Source: Sulfurovum sp. (GTDB lineage: Bacteria > Campylobacterota > Campylobacteria > Campylobacterales > Sulfurovaceae). Taken from it: a stretch of 64,000 nucleotides of DNA. Positions 25,457-36,586 of the stretch are shown here, piece after piece (position 1 is the stretch's first letter; every line of letters starts with the position of its first letter). The notes under the pieces are model-generated. The model ran no database searches and was not told the DNA's origin. It saw nothing but the letters and a program-made list of their open reading frames with translations. The translations under genes were made by a program, and so were the position numbers. The stretch lies in assembly GCA_027019175.1 (NCBI GenBank), contig JALUXB010000002.1, forward strand, positions 1 to 64,000, in the 5' to 3' direction.

Positions 25457-26128
25457 ATGGCACTCAAAATGAAAGAGTTGATGCACCGCAGCGGTGAGAG
25501 CAAATCAACGATACTCTATTATGTTAAAGAGGGACTGCTGCCCCAACCCCAAAAACCAAAACCCAATGTACACCTTTATGATGAACAGGCTGTGGAGATC
25601 CTGCGGCTTATCAAGTATCTTCAGCATAACTTTAACTATTCCATCGCAGAAATAAAGACGATCTTCGCCCAGAACGATTTTGGAAAAGCAGAGAACTTCG
25701 AGATGATGGTTACTGCACTTCAGATGCTCTCCGGCGGCAGAGAAGAACGGCGTTACAGCAGGGAAGATTTGCTGGAGATGACGCAGGTGGAGGCGTCCAA
25801 GCTGGATAGGTTCATTGAAGCAGGGCTCCTCTTTGAACGCTCCGGCGGTTTCAGTGCCAAAGAGGTGGAGATTGTTTCCATCCTAAAGCGTGCAGAGGAG
25901 ATGGGACTGGACAGCAGTCTGCTTGACGCTTACATCGGTGCAGCCAAACAACTGGCAAAAAAGGAGTTTGAAGCAGGTGCCAAACTGATGAAATCCGATC
26001 CGGACAGGCGTACGGAACACTATGAACTCTTTTTTGACCTGATTTTGACACTCAAGCCCTATCTGTGTAACATGCATACGGTGAAAGAATACCAGCGGCA
26101 GTACCAGAATGAAAAGGAGGAGTCATGA
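25457..26128 (+). CDS. MerR-family transcriptional regulator
   Basis: A 223-residue protein. The start is the ATG at 25457, after AAAGGAGAACCG; the TTG-side extension to 25418 would run over the promoter. A winged HTH of the MerR type opens it (KMKELMHRSGESKSTILYYVKEGLLP, about 4-29, then LIKYLQHNFNYSIAEIKTIF). A second, MerR-like repeat follows (SREDLLEMTQVEASKLDRFIEAGLL, about 90-114). No heavy-metal cysteine pattern is seen, and the ligand may be a lipid-related molecule given the next gene, with which it overlaps by 4 bp. Confidence 0.85.
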   Translation: MALKMKELMHRSGESKSTILYYVKEGLLPQPQKPKPNVHLYDEQAVEILRLIKYLQHNFNYSIAEIKTIFAQNDFGKAENFEMMVTALQMLSGGREERRYSREDLLEMTQVEASKLDRFIEAGLLFERSGGFSAKEVEIVSILKRAEEMGLDSSLLDAYIGAAKQLAKKEFEAGAKLMKSDPDRRTEHYELFFDLILTLKPYLCNMHTVKEYQRQYQNEKEES

Positions 26129-29100
26129 AAGCACTTTTCTCCATTGCTGGTTTCGGCTCCTACATTCTGATCGTTTTTCTCAATGCCATGACCGACCTTG
26201 GCCACAAGATCATTTTACAAAATACGATCTTTAAAGCTTACGAGGGCTCAGAGCTTATTGTTCTTACCGCACTGGTCAATGCACTGATCCTGCTGCCTTT
26301 TATTTTTCTTTTCTCTCCTGCGGGGTTTATTTCCGACAAATACCCAAAGGTCAAAGTGGTTGAGTACGCTGCCGCTGCGGCGATTGGTATTACGACACTG
26401 ATACTCTTCTCTTATATGATGGGATGGTTCTGGGCAGCGTTCATTCTGATCTTTATTCTTGCAGCGCAAAGTGCCATTTACTCTCCGGCAAAATATGGGC
26501 TGATTAAAGAGATGACGGGCAACGACCTGCTGGCTGAAGCCAATGCGGTGGTACAGTCTGTGACGATCGTCTCTATTCTGCTTGGTGCAGTGGTCTACTC
26601 TCTCTTTTTCGAGTATCTTTTGCAAGATAGAAGTACGCATCCGTCAGAGATCCTGCAGTATATCGCGCCGGTCGGTTTTTTGCTTATTGGGGCAAGCGTT
26701 GCCGAATTTTTGCTCGCAAAGCATCTTGCCAAACGCTTCAAAAAGGTGATTGTCGATGATGAGAAGCATTTTGAGCTGGAAGAGTACCGCAATCTTGGCT
26801 ACCTTCGGAAGAATCTGGCTGTGCTTAAAAAAGAGAAAGTAGTATGGTCGAGTATTGTGGGTTTGAGTATTTTGTGGGGAATATCGCAGATACTTGTGGC
26901 GATTTTCGGAGAGTATCTCAAAGGCAAACTGGGCATTACCGATACGGTCACGGCACAGGGGCTTTTGGCACTTACCGGTGCAGGGCTTGTAACCGGTTCG
27001 TTGATTGCCGGACGGGTGAGCCGCCGTTTCATTGAAACAGGTATCATTCCTATCGGTGCATTGGGTGTAACATTTGCACTCTATATGATCCCTTCACTTG
27101 AGAGTGTCTCCTCTCTGGGGATGGCGCTCTTTACGTTCGGACTCTTCTCCGGACTTATTGTCGTACCGCTCAATGCGCTCATTCAGTTTGCAACACCGGC
27201 TCCCATTTTGGGGATGGTGCTTGCAGGCAACAATTTTGTGCAGAATGTGGTGATGTTCAGTGCATTGATTCTGACTGCACTTTTTGGCTACTTCCAGCTC
27301 TCTTCGACGGGGCTTTTCTATCTCATTTCAGCCGTTGCCCTCATGGGGACATTGGCTGCGGTGATGAAGCTTCCGCAGTCGATGATACGCTACATCATTC
27401 GTGTGATTGTCAGTGTACGCTACCGTATTCAGGTGGAGGGGCTTAACAATATTGATGCCAAAAAAGGAGTGCTGCTGCTTGGAAACCATGTCTCTTTCCT
27501 TGATTGGGCTATTTTACAGATCGCCTACCCCAAACAGATCCGTTTTGTAATGGAGCGCAGCTATTATGAAATATGGTACCTCAAACCGTTTTTTGCCTTT
27601 TTCAATGCCATTCCCATTTCAAGCAGGGGTGGTAAGCAGGCTTTGTCGCTTGTTACCGAAGCGCTAAACCGGGGAGATACGGTTGCTATTTTCCCGGAGG
27701 GGCACCTCTCGAGAAACGGCCATCTCAGCACGTTTCAAAAGGGGTTCGAACTCGCCTGCCGCGAAGCGGATGAGGAGACGGTAATTGTTCCCTTCTATTT
27801 GCGCGGACTCTGGGAGGGGGACTTCTCCCACGCTTCACAGAAACTCAAGCGGAAGCGAAGCCGTGACATCAGTGTGACATTCGGTGAAATGATGCCGGTA
27901 AAGAGTACGGCCGAGGAGGTCAAACGGGAGGTCTTCAGCCTCTCCATTCAGAGCTGGCAGGCCTATGCCGATACCCTGCCATCCCTGCAGGAGGCTTGGC
28001 TTGAGAGCGTTAAGCAGAGCGGTAACACGCTCTGTGTGGCTGATTCGACAGGAACGGAGCTTAGCAACTACCGCTTTGCCGCAGGTACTTTGCTGCTTGC
28101 AAAGTATCTCAAGCGACAGATCGGGAGACAGTCCAATGTCGGTGTCATACTGCCCACCTCTGTCGGCGGCTCTATGGGGAACATGGGGCTGCTGAGTCTT
28201 GGAAAGACAATCGTCAACCTTAACTACACGTCCGGTACGCAGAGCCTGCAACATGCGGTCAGGCTTGCAGATATTGAGACTGTTGTTACCTCCAAACAGT
28301 TTGCTGTTAGGCTGAAAGCCAAAGGATTTGATCTGTCGGAAGTTCTCGAGAGGCTGAATGTGATCTATTTGGAAGATATGAAGGAACGTATCGGTAAAGT
28401 AGAGGGACTGGGTACACTCCTTGCGCTGAAACTGTTTCCGATGTGGATGCTGAAAGTGTGCTATCTGCAACGCAAAAAGACAGATGACACCGCTGCTATT
28501 CTTTTCTCGAGCGGCAGTGAAGGGGTACCCAAAGGGGTCGAGCTGACACATAAAAACATTATGGGGAACATCAAACAGATTACGACGCTGCTCAATCCTA
28601 CAGATGAGGATGTGATGCTCGGTACCCTACCTATTTTTCACTCTTTCGGGCTTACGGTTACAACACTGCTGCCATTGATAGAGGGGATACCCGTTGCCTG
28701 TCATCCCGATCCGACAGACGGATTTGGCATCGGTAAGCTTGCTGCAAAGTATGAAGCGACCATGCTCTTTGCCACCGCGACTTTTCTGCGGCTCTATACA
28801 CGAAACCGCAAACTGCATCCGCTGATGTTCAAAGATTTGCGGATGATCGTCGCCGGTGCGGAGAAACTGCCCGAGGAGATACGCAAAGCCTTCAAGGAGA
28901 AGTTCGGACATGAAATCTATGAAGGGTATGGTGCGACAGAGACGACACCGGTGGCATCGGTGAACATTCCCGATGTACTGCTGCCCGACACCTGGAAGCC
29001 GCAAATCGGTAACAAACCAGGCACTGTGGGGCTCCCGGTGCCTGGAAGCAGCTTCAAAATTGTTGATCCGGAAAGTTTTGAAGAACTGCCTGTGGGAGAG

Positions 29101-29586
29101 GAGGGGATGATCCTCATCGGCGGTACGCAGATTATGAAAGGGTACCTCAAGGAGCCAGAGAAAACCGCTTCAGTCATTAAGGAGATCGATGGTATCCGCT
29201 GGTATGTCACCGGTGACAAAGGAAGGCTGGACAGTGACGGTTTTTTGACTATTGTTGACCGCTACAGCCGTTTTGCCAAGATCGGCGGAGAGATGGTGAG
29301 TCTGGGAATGGTCGAACAGGAGATCGGTAAGCTGCTGCAACCGGAGGAAAAAATTGCTGTTACAGCAATCCCTGATGCTAAGAAGGGGGAAGCGGTTGTG
29401 CTGCTCTTTGAGGGGGAACGTGAGATCGATGAGGTGTTGGCAGAGGTTGGCACACTTCATCTCAATCCGCTCTTTGTTCCTTCCAAAGCCTACAAGGTTG
29501 ATGTTATTCCTGTACTGGGTACGGGAAAGGCCGATTTCAAGGGTGCCAAAAAAATGGCAGAGTCGTTAAGCCGTGCAGAGATGTAA
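26125..29586 (+). CDS. aas: Fused lysophospholipid transporter, acyltransferase and acyl-ACP synthetase (LplT-Aas type)
   Basis: A 1153-residue three-domain protein. Residues 1-415 are a 12-helix MFS transporter like LplT. Residues 420-620 are a PlsC-type acyltransferase with NHVSFLD (HX4D, H455-D460) and FPEGHLSRNG (523-532). Residues 640-1150 are an AMP-forming acyl-ACP synthetase with LFSSGSEGVPKG (about 792-803) and GYGATETTP (about 934-942). In E. coli the transporter is LplT and the other two make Aas; here they are one chain. The likely role is to bring lysophospholipids inward and re-acylate them. It is coupled to a MerR regulator (ATGA overlap), an uncommon partner. Confidence 0.9.
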   Translation: MKALFSIAGFGSYILIVFLNAMTDLGHKIILQNTIFKAYEGSELIVLTALVNALILLPFIFLFSPAGFISDKYPKVKVVEYAAAAAIGITTLILFSYMMGWFWAAFILIFILAAQSAIYSPAKYGLIKEMTGNDLLAEANAVVQSVTIVSILLGAVVYSLFFEYLLQDRSTHPSEILQYIAPVGFLLIGASVAEFLLAKHLAKRFKKVIVDDEKHFELEEYRNLGYLRKNLAVLKKEKVVWSSIVGLSILWGISQILVAIFGEYLKGKLGITDTVTAQGLLALTGAGLVTGSLIAGRVSRRFIETGIIPIGALGVTFALYMIPSLESVSSLGMALFTFGLFSGLIVVPLNALIQFATPAPILGMVLAGNNFVQNVVMFSALILTALFGYFQLSSTGLFYLISAVALMGTLAAVMKLPQSMIRYIIRVIVSVRYRIQVEGLNNIDAKKGVLLLGNHVSFLDWAILQIAYPKQIRFVMERSYYEIWYLKPFFAFFNAIPISSRGGKQALSLVTEALNRGDTVAIFPEGHLSRNGHLSTFQKGFELACREADEETVIVPFYLRGLWEGDFSHASQKLKRKRSRDISVTFGEMMPVKSTAEEVKREVFSLSIQSWQAYADTLPSLQEAWLESVKQSGNTLCVADSTGTELSNYRFAAGTLLLAKYLKRQIGRQSNVGVILPTSVGGSMGNMGLLSLGKTIVNLNYTSGTQSLQHAVRLADIETVVTSKQFAVRLKAKGFDLSEVLERLNVIYLEDMKERIGKVEGLGTLLALKLFPMWMLKVCYLQRKKTDDTAAILFSSGSEGVPKGVELTHKNIMGNIKQITTLLNPTDEDVMLGTLPIFHSFGLTVTTLLPLIEGIPVACHPDPTDGFGIGKLAAKYEATMLFATATFLRLYTRNRKLHPLMFKDLRMIVAGAEKLPEEIRKAFKEKFGHEIYEGYGATETTPVASVNIPDVLLPDTWKPQIGNKPGTVGLPVPGSSFKIVDPESFEELPVGEEGMILIGGTQIMKGYLKEPEKTASVIKEIDGIRWYVTGDKGRLDSDGFLTIVDRYSRFAKIGGEMVSLGMVEQEIGKLLQPEEKIAVTAIPDAKKGEAVVLLFEGEREIDEVLAEVGTLHLNPLFVPSKAYKVDVIPVLGTGKADFKGAKKMAESLSRAEM

Positions 29587-29625
29587 CGTGGCTATTTGGC
29601 CAAACCGCGAACAAAGGAGCCACCA

Positions 29626-32196
29626 ATGAATATAGAAGCAATGATAGTGACCGTTTTACTTTTTTGGGTCTTTGCCCTGCAGCGTAGAGTCAGCCGGCTT
29701 GAAGCGCTGGTGGACAGTACTGTACGGAAAACAAAAGAGACAGTATCGCCACAAGAAGCACCGGAAGCGGAAGAACATACCACTTTGGATGAGGTGTCCG
29801 ATATGGCTCCTGCTGTATTTGCGGAGAAGATAAGCAAAAAAGATGCCGTCCCTGTTGAAACCATTGAAGAGGAGCATGAAGAACCTGCAGCCGCACCGCA
29901 TAAGAAAGAACCTTCCATTGTTATCACATGGCTTGCCAACTACTTTAGCGGCGGCAATCTTTTGGTGCGTATCGGCGGGGTGGTGCTCTTTTTCGGGCTT
30001 GCTTTTCTGGTCAAGTATGCGGCTGAACACAGTACGGTCAGCATCGGGGTACGCCTTGGTGCCGTAGCCGCAGGTGCGGTAGCCCTCATTGTGACGGGTT
30101 GGAAACTTCGTCGAAGAGAGGGTGCTTATGGGCAGGTGCTGCAGGGGCTTGGCGTGGCGATACTCTATCTTGTCATCTACGGTGCAGCGAAGTTCTACGG
30201 GCTGCTTTCGCTTGAAAGTGCTTTTGTGCTGATGCTGGCAGTGGTGGTGCTTGGTTCTGTGATGGCACTCATTGAAGATGCGCTGCCATTGGCTCTTTTT
30301 GCCAGTGCCGGCGGTTTTCTGGTGCCCATTTTGACCTCAAGCGGTAACGGGTCGCACGTGGTGCTCTTTTCCTACTATGTCGTCTTGAACCTTGGTATTT
30401 TCATCCTCGCATGGTACCGCTCGTGGCGTGTGCTGAATCTACTTGGTTTCGGCTTTACCTTTATTATTGCCACAGTGTGGGGCGTACTGCGCTACCGTTC
30501 TGAGATGTTCACAACGACGGAGCCCTTCCTGGTGCTCTTTTTTGCAATGTACCTTGCCATCTCGATTCTCTTTACGCTCAGGCACCCGTATGCTCCGAAA
30601 AATCTGGTGGATGGTACGCTGGTATTCGGACTTCCTGTGGTTGCATTTCCTCTGCAGCTTGCACTGGTAGAGCCTTTTAGGTATGGTGAAGCGTACAGTG
30701 CGACAGCGCTCGGGGTACTCTATGCAGTGCTTTATGCCGCCCTGAGAGGAAAGGCGCGTACTGTGCTTTTGGCACAGTCATTCCTGGCACTTTCAGTGGT
30801 TTTCTTTACCATCGTCATACCGTATGTTTTCGATGCGGATGTGAGTGCCGCACTCTGGTCGCTTGAAGGGGCGGCACTTATATGGATATCGATCAGGCAG
30901 CAGAAGCGTATTGCCCGATACTTTGGCGTCTTTCTGCTTCTGCTCTCTGCCCTGGTCTATCCGGAGAGTGTAGGGTTTGGCGGCATCAATGCTGCAGCGT
31001 ATCTTGGATTCCTTGTTGTTATTGCCGCACTGCTGCTTGCAGCGTGGCAGATGGACAAATACCGTAAAGCGCTGGAACCCTTTGTGCATTATTTTGTGTA
31101 CATTTTTTTGCTCTTTGCGCTGTCACTCTGGTTTAGAGCCACTCCGTCACAGCTTGACTTTTTGGGTGAGCAGACACTGCTTTTTACGCTTGTTTTGGGA
31201 ACGCTGGTCTGTATTGCTTTGGAAAAAGTGCTTCATTGGCGACTGCTTGCAGTATTGCTACAGGGTGTGCTGCCTTTTGGTATCTTTCTTTTCTATGCTA
31301 CCCTGCCGGGCTTTGGCAGGCTTGAGACACTGCATCCCTTTGCCGGGTATGGTTTTTGGGCATTCGTGTCACTGATGGGAGTGGTGTACGGCATGCTTTG
31401 GGCATACGATCGTTTGTGGCGTTACGCCCGAGTACTGCATATCGCTGCGCTCTGGTTTGGGGTGAGTGTGTTGAGTCTTGAGATACATTACCACATACAC
31501 CAGTATTTTGCCGCAAAGAGCATACCGATGGTTTCATGGGCAATCGTGCCGCTGCTTACAGCCGTGGTAACTGTACGGTTCTGGAGGTATTTTGGCAAAT
31601 ATGGTTCGCTCTATCGGAGTGTGGGTACAGCAGGGTTGATTGCCTTTTTAGCTGTGTGGGAGTTTGCCGCATTTGGTTTTTCACCCGAAGCATCCGGCTA
31701 TCTACCGCTGATAAATCCGCTCGATGCGATGCAGTTTGCCGTCCTTGGCATGATGTTTTACTGGATACATGCAGAACGGCATGGATGGACAAAGATGCTT
31801 GCCCGGCAGATGTACGGTATAGTATTGCTGCTTGGGTGGATGCTTCTGACAGTACTTTTTGCAAGGTATGTGCATCTGATGCAGGGGGTACCCTATACAT
31901 TTGATGCGCTTTGGCGAAGCGGCTACTTTCAAACGGGTATCTCCATTCTGTGGAGTATGGCAGCCATAGCGGCAATGCTGCTCTCAAAGCGTTATGTTCA
32001 GCGTACGCTTTGGCTGGCAGGATTTGGACTGCTTCTGCTTGTAGTACTCAAACTCTTCTTTGTCGAGCTGGCGCATTCAGGTACAATAGAGCGGATCGTT
32101 TCGTTCATCGTGGTTGGTGTATTGCTGTTACTGATAGGCTATTTTGTGCCGATGCCGCCAGGTAAAAATACCATCAGGGAGGTTCCGGAAGAGTGA
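29626..32196 (+). CDS. DUF2339 polytopic membrane protein
   Basis: An 856-residue membrane protein. The ATG at 29626 follows AAAGGAGCCACC; the in-frame TTG at 29596 has no such site. An N-terminal helix and acidic linker (about 1-100, EEHEEPAAAPHKKEPS) precede about 25 hydrophobic helices with a GGVVLFFGLAFLVKYAAEH segment near residue 113, the usual start of the DUF2339 domain. The family is common in Gram-negatives and unassigned. It follows the Aas-like gene by about 40 bp and may share its transcript, so a role in envelope lipids is a guess. Confidence 0.8.
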   Translation: MNIEAMIVTVLLFWVFALQRRVSRLEALVDSTVRKTKETVSPQEAPEAEEHTTLDEVSDMAPAVFAEKISKKDAVPVETIEEEHEEPAAAPHKKEPSIVITWLANYFSGGNLLVRIGGVVLFFGLAFLVKYAAEHSTVSIGVRLGAVAAGAVALIVTGWKLRRREGAYGQVLQGLGVAILYLVIYGAAKFYGLLSLESAFVLMLAVVVLGSVMALIEDALPLALFASAGGFLVPILTSSGNGSHVVLFSYYVVLNLGIFILAWYRSWRVLNLLGFGFTFIIATVWGVLRYRSEMFTTTEPFLVLFFAMYLAISILFTLRHPYAPKNLVDGTLVFGLPVVAFPLQLALVEPFRYGEAYSATALGVLYAVLYAALRGKARTVLLAQSFLALSVVFFTIVIPYVFDADVSAALWSLEGAALIWISIRQQKRIARYFGVFLLLLSALVYPESVGFGGINAAAYLGFLVVIAALLLAAWQMDKYRKALEPFVHYFVYIFLLFALSLWFRATPSQLDFLGEQTLLFTLVLGTLVCIALEKVLHWRLLAVLLQGVLPFGIFLFYATLPGFGRLETLHPFAGYGFWAFVSLMGVVYGMLWAYDRLWRYARVLHIAALWFGVSVLSLEIHYHIHQYFAAKSIPMVSWAIVPLLTAVVTVRFWRYFGKYGSLYRSVGTAGLIAFLAVWEFAAFGFSPEASGYLPLINPLDAMQFAVLGMMFYWIHAERHGWTKMLARQMYGIVLLLGWMLLTVLFARYVHLMQGVPYTFDALWRSGYFQTGISILWSMAAIAAMLLSKRYVQRTLWLAGFGLLLLVVLKLFFVELAHSGTIERIVSFIVVGVLLLLIGYFVPMPPGKNTIREVPEE

Positions 32197-32242
32197 GTTT
32201 TGCCCTCTTTTGGATTTTATCAGAAGAGTTTAGATAAAATAA

Positions 32243-33544
<1,302 letters not shown>

Positions 33545-33561
33545 ACCAAAGAAAGTGTAAT

Positions 33562-33813
33562 ATGGCCAAAAAGGATACGATCGGCGCACTGGCAGGACTT
33601 TCTGTGAAAACCCTGCTGTTGACGCTGATCGGTATTTTGCTTTTTGGTATTTATGTCGGTATACTGATATACGGAGAAAATTCGGTAACGGTGCTGCAGC
33701 ATCTCGAAGCAAAAAAAGCTGCACTCAAAAAGGAATCTGCGATTCTGAAAGCGGATAATCAAAGGCTTCAGAAAGAGTTTTTTGAATTAAAACAATTGGA
33801 ACCAAAGGAGTAG
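33562..33813 (+). CDS. FtsB/DivIC-like septum formation protein
   Basis: An 83-residue bitopic protein: a cytoplasmic N-terminus, one transmembrane helix (about 15-37, LLLTLIGILLFGIYVGILIYG), and a periplasmic coiled coil (LEAKKAALKKESAILKADNQRLQKEFFEL). This is the size and layout of FtsB/DivIC divisome proteins, and the position after eno is conserved in Helicobacter and Campylobacter. It starts 17 bp after eno and probably shares its transcript. Confidence 0.8.
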   Translation: MAKKDTIGALAGLSVKTLLLTLIGILLFGIYVGILIYGENSVTVLQHLEAKKAALKKESAILKADNQRLQKEFFELKQLEPKE

Positions 33814-33817
33814 AGGA

Positions 33818-34594
33818 ATGAAACACGTTATATGGATGGCAGCACTGGCCGTTGCAGTTGGCGCAAATGCGTCGGAAGAGAATCCTTTTGCGCTGAAGAA
33901 GAATTTTCAGCAGATTGAACAGAGTCAGAGTGCTTTGCTTGGAGAGTTGAAAGTTATTGCCGAGAAACAGGCAGCGATTGAAGAGGCCAAAGAGGATGCG
34001 GAGCTCGATGCCGATCTTGCAGAAGATGATGAAGGAGATGCAGAAGCAGGTGAAGAGGTGCCTTCTTCCAAAGCCAAAGTTGCAGAGAAGGAAGTGGTTA
34101 CCACTCCAAAGCCTGTGGACAAAGCCAGAGAGGAAGTACCGGTAGAACGTGTACCGCTTGAAAAGCTAAAAGCAGAACAGAAAAAGGTCGATACCGCGCG
34201 TCAGACGGAAGAAGCGGCAGCAGCACAAAAACGGGCGGCAGAAGAGGCTGCCCGAAAAAAGGCAGCTGACGACGCGAAAGCCAAAGCAGAAGCTGCACAA
34301 AAAGAAGCAGCGCGGAAAAAAGCGGCAGAAGAGAAAGCAAAGGCTGAAAAAGCAGCACTTGAGAAACTTAAAGCAGAGCGTGCGGCGGCAGAAAAACGCG
34401 CCAAAGAGGCAGAACTTGCCAGAGCAAAGGCAGCCAAAGCACCCAAAGCCAATGCTGTGGTCAAAAAGCCTCAATCCAAAGTATCATCAAACGGCGGCGG
34501 TGTCAATATTGATATTGCAAAAGAGAAGGCTGAGGCGGCAAAAAGAGCCGAAGAGGAACTTAAAAAAGCTATTGCAGAGGTTGATCAGGATTGA
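33818..34594 (+). CDS. Secreted Ala/Lys/Glu-rich coiled-coil protein
   Basis: A 258-residue exported protein (signal MKHVIWMAALAVAVGANA). The mature part begins ENPFALKKNFQQIEQ, followed by an acidic stretch (about 60-85) and a long Ala-Lys-Glu helix (about 110-210), then a short NGGGVNIDIAKEK near the end. In relatives this position after eno and the FtsB-like gene is held by a secreted AMIN-domain protein. I see no AMIN domain here, so this may be a rearranged or unrelated replacement. It resembles TolA-like helical spacers in composition only. It ends inside the 3' end of the convergent antiporter gene (10-bp overlap). Confidence 0.65.
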   Translation: MKHVIWMAALAVAVGANASEENPFALKKNFQQIEQSQSALLGELKVIAEKQAAIEEAKEDAELDADLAEDDEGDAEAGEEVPSSKAKVAEKEVVTTPKPVDKAREEVPVERVPLEKLKAEQKKVDTARQTEEAAAAQKRAAEEAARKKAADDAKAKAEAAQKEAARKKAAEEKAKAEKAALEKLKAERAAAEKRAKEAELARAKAAKAPKANAVVKKPQSKVSSNGGGVNIDIAKEKAEAAKRAEEELKKAIAEVDQD

Positions 34595-35763
34595 TCATCT
34601 CTCTTTACCCCTTTCTTCTGTAAAACCTTGATGGTGACCATCACCACAAGGATCTCGAAAATACTTGCAAGTATCAACTGATAATAACTTAACAAATCCA
34701 GTAATTTCGTTTCATACCCAATGGTGGCAACCGCAACCAGCAAGGTTAGCGGCATTGAAAGAGAGAGGCCGACAAGAAGCGCATTTTTGGCACCACTGAT
34801 ATGCTTCAGTGTAATGGCTGCAAGGATACGCGAAAGCACCATTAGTACGGTAATGAGCAGCGCTCCGCTAAATACACCTTCAACTGCAAGTGAACGAATA
34901 TCAAACGAGGCACCTACATGAATGAAAAAGAGAGGTACCAGAAAGCCGAATCCCAAACTTGACATTTTATGTTCAAGTGATTTTTCATGGCGGAAGAAGG
35001 CAGATATAGCCATGCCTGCAATAAATGAACCCAGTGCCAGTTCAAGGTCAAGCGCAAGCATCACACTGATCAATATGAAAAAGAGTGCCATAGCCAGACG
35101 GATATCCTGATCTGAAGTGTCAAACTTGGGTACAAGTATACGTTTGAGTTCCGGATACCACCAAAAGAGCAGATGGAGTGCTCTGTACAGCATATAAACC
35201 GCAAGAATAAATGCACTGAGGTATCCGATCTTTACAAGCAGTTGCAGGTTCATGCCGGTGGTACTGGCAGCATCGAAAATGGTCAGTACCGCAATAGAGA
35301 TAATCTCACCCAAAACACCTGCAATGAAGGCCAGCTTTATCCAGGGTTGGTCTTTTCCGTATGTCTTGGAGAGTGATGCAAGCAGACCGATAGAGATAAG
35401 CGGCATGGATATGATGATGATCGGATTCAACCCAAACAGGTATCCTGACCCGATGGAAAAAAAAGCCATAAGTCCAAGAAAAAGAATACTCCTTTGCAAT
35501 ACTTCTTTTGAGCTTCCGGTCAGCTGTTTGAGGTCTACTTCCATTCCTGCCAGAAACATGAGGTAAAGAAATCCGGTTTCAGCAATCAGTTTAAAGTAGG
35601 TGTTGTCTCCGATAAAGCCGAAGTAGGCGAACAGTGAGCCCAAAATGATTTCTGTTGCAGGAATGGGGAGGCGCAATATTTTTGAGACAAAAGGGCTCCC
35701 CCAGATAAGCAGTGAGAGTGTGAGGATAAGTGTGATGTCAGTATGTATCACAGCTTGTCGCAA
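34585..35763 (-). CDS. CPA2-family cation:proton antiporter (Kef/NapA type)
   Basis: A 392-residue inner-membrane protein with about 11-12 transmembrane helices and no TrkA-N nucleotide-binding domain at the C-terminus. Typical pieces are LRLPIPATEIILGSLFAYFG (about 31-50), LFLAGMEVDLKQL (about 69-81) and ALDLELALGSFIAGMAISAF (about 229-248). The family exchanges Na+ or K+ for protons; which ion is used here cannot be told. It overlaps bioB upstream by 26 bp, an unusual pairing that may be incidental. Confidence 0.82.
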   Translation of the reverse strand: MRQAVIHTDITLILTLSLLIWGSPFVSKILRLPIPATEIILGSLFAYFGFIGDNTYFKLIAETGFLYLMFLAGMEVDLKQLTGSSKEVLQRSILFLGLMAFFSIGSGYLFGLNPIIIISMPLISIGLLASLSKTYGKDQPWIKLAFIAGVLGEIISIAVLTIFDAASTTGMNLQLLVKIGYLSAFILAVYMLYRALHLLFWWYPELKRILVPKFDTSDQDIRLAMALFFILISVMLALDLELALGSFIAGMAISAFFRHEKSLEHKMSSLGFGFLVPLFFIHVGASFDIRSLAVEGVFSGALLITVLMVLSRILAAITLKHISGAKNALLVGLSLSMPLTLLVAVATIGYETKLLDLLSYYQLILASIFEILVVMVTIKVLQKKGVKRDDQS

Positions 35764-36586
35764 CCTCGTAACCGAGTGACTGGAGTATTGCCCGGTCTTT
35801 GTTCGGCTCCTGCCCCGGCGTGGTCAGGTAGTTTCCTATGACAATGGCATTGGCACCTGCCTGAAACATTTCTGCTTCATGTCCGCCAAAGAGCAGCTCC
35901 CTGCCTCCTGCAACCATCAGCAGCCGGTCTTCTCCCAGCAGCCTGCGCGCTTTTTTGATGATCTCTACTGCTTCGGGACGCTCGAGATTGCGCGTTTTAA
36001 TTGGTAGAGCAGGGTTGGGATGGTAAAAATTCAGCGGCGTTGATTCCGGGTTGAGAGAAGCAATGGCTTCAAGCAGGTCGTCACGATCCTGCGCCTGCTC
36101 GCCCATTCCGAAGATGCCGCCGCTGCATAGCATCAACCCGACAGACTTGACATTCTCGCAGGTTTCATATCGCTCCTGCCATCCGTGTGTCTGACAGATG
36201 TCCGGGTAGTAGCGTTCGCTTGTTTCAAGATTATGGTTGTAGCTGTCGATGCCATGGTCTTTCAGGTAGGCAAGCTGTTCTTTGGTTGCCGTACCGTTGC
36301 AGGCAATAAGATTGAGCCCTTCTACTTCGGCTTTGACCGCCTGTGCTGTACGGGCGACAAAATCGGTCTTCTTGTCATCAAGTCCCTTTCCTGCTGTGAC
36401 AAGGCAGTAGCCAAGTGCGCCATGTGCTTTGGCCTGTTTGGCTTCTTCAACAATCTGATCGACGGCTTTGTAGCTGTAGCGTTCAATGTCGGCATGGTAG
36501 CGGACACTCTGTGTGCAGAACTTGCAGTCTTCTTTACAGGTGCCGCTGAGGATGTTGTTGATAGCGCAGAGAAATATGGGCTTCAT
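35738..36586 (-). CDS. bioB: Biotin synthase
   Basis: A 282-residue radical-SAM enzyme inserting sulfur into dethiobiotin. The 4Fe-4S cluster motif is CKEDCKFC (17-24), and the second-cluster residues and SAM loop (YCLVTAGKG, GGIFGMGE, about 136-143) are present. Epsilonproteobacterial BioB is shorter than the 346-residue E. coli enzyme, as here. It directly follows topA on the minus strand with no gap, a conserved neighbour pair. Confidence 0.94.
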   Translation of the reverse strand: MKPIFLCAINNILSGTCKEDCKFCTQSVRYHADIERYSYKAVDQIVEEAKQAKAHGALGYCLVTAGKGLDDKKTDFVARTAQAVKAEVEGLNLIACNGTATKEQLAYLKDHGIDSYNHNLETSERYYPDICQTHGWQERYETCENVKSVGLMLCSGGIFGMGEQAQDRDDLLEAIASLNPESTPLNFYHPNPALPIKTRNLERPEAVEIIKKARRLLGEDRLLMVAGGRELLFGGHEAEMFQAGANAIVIGNYLTTPGQEPNKDRAILQSLGYEVATSCDTY

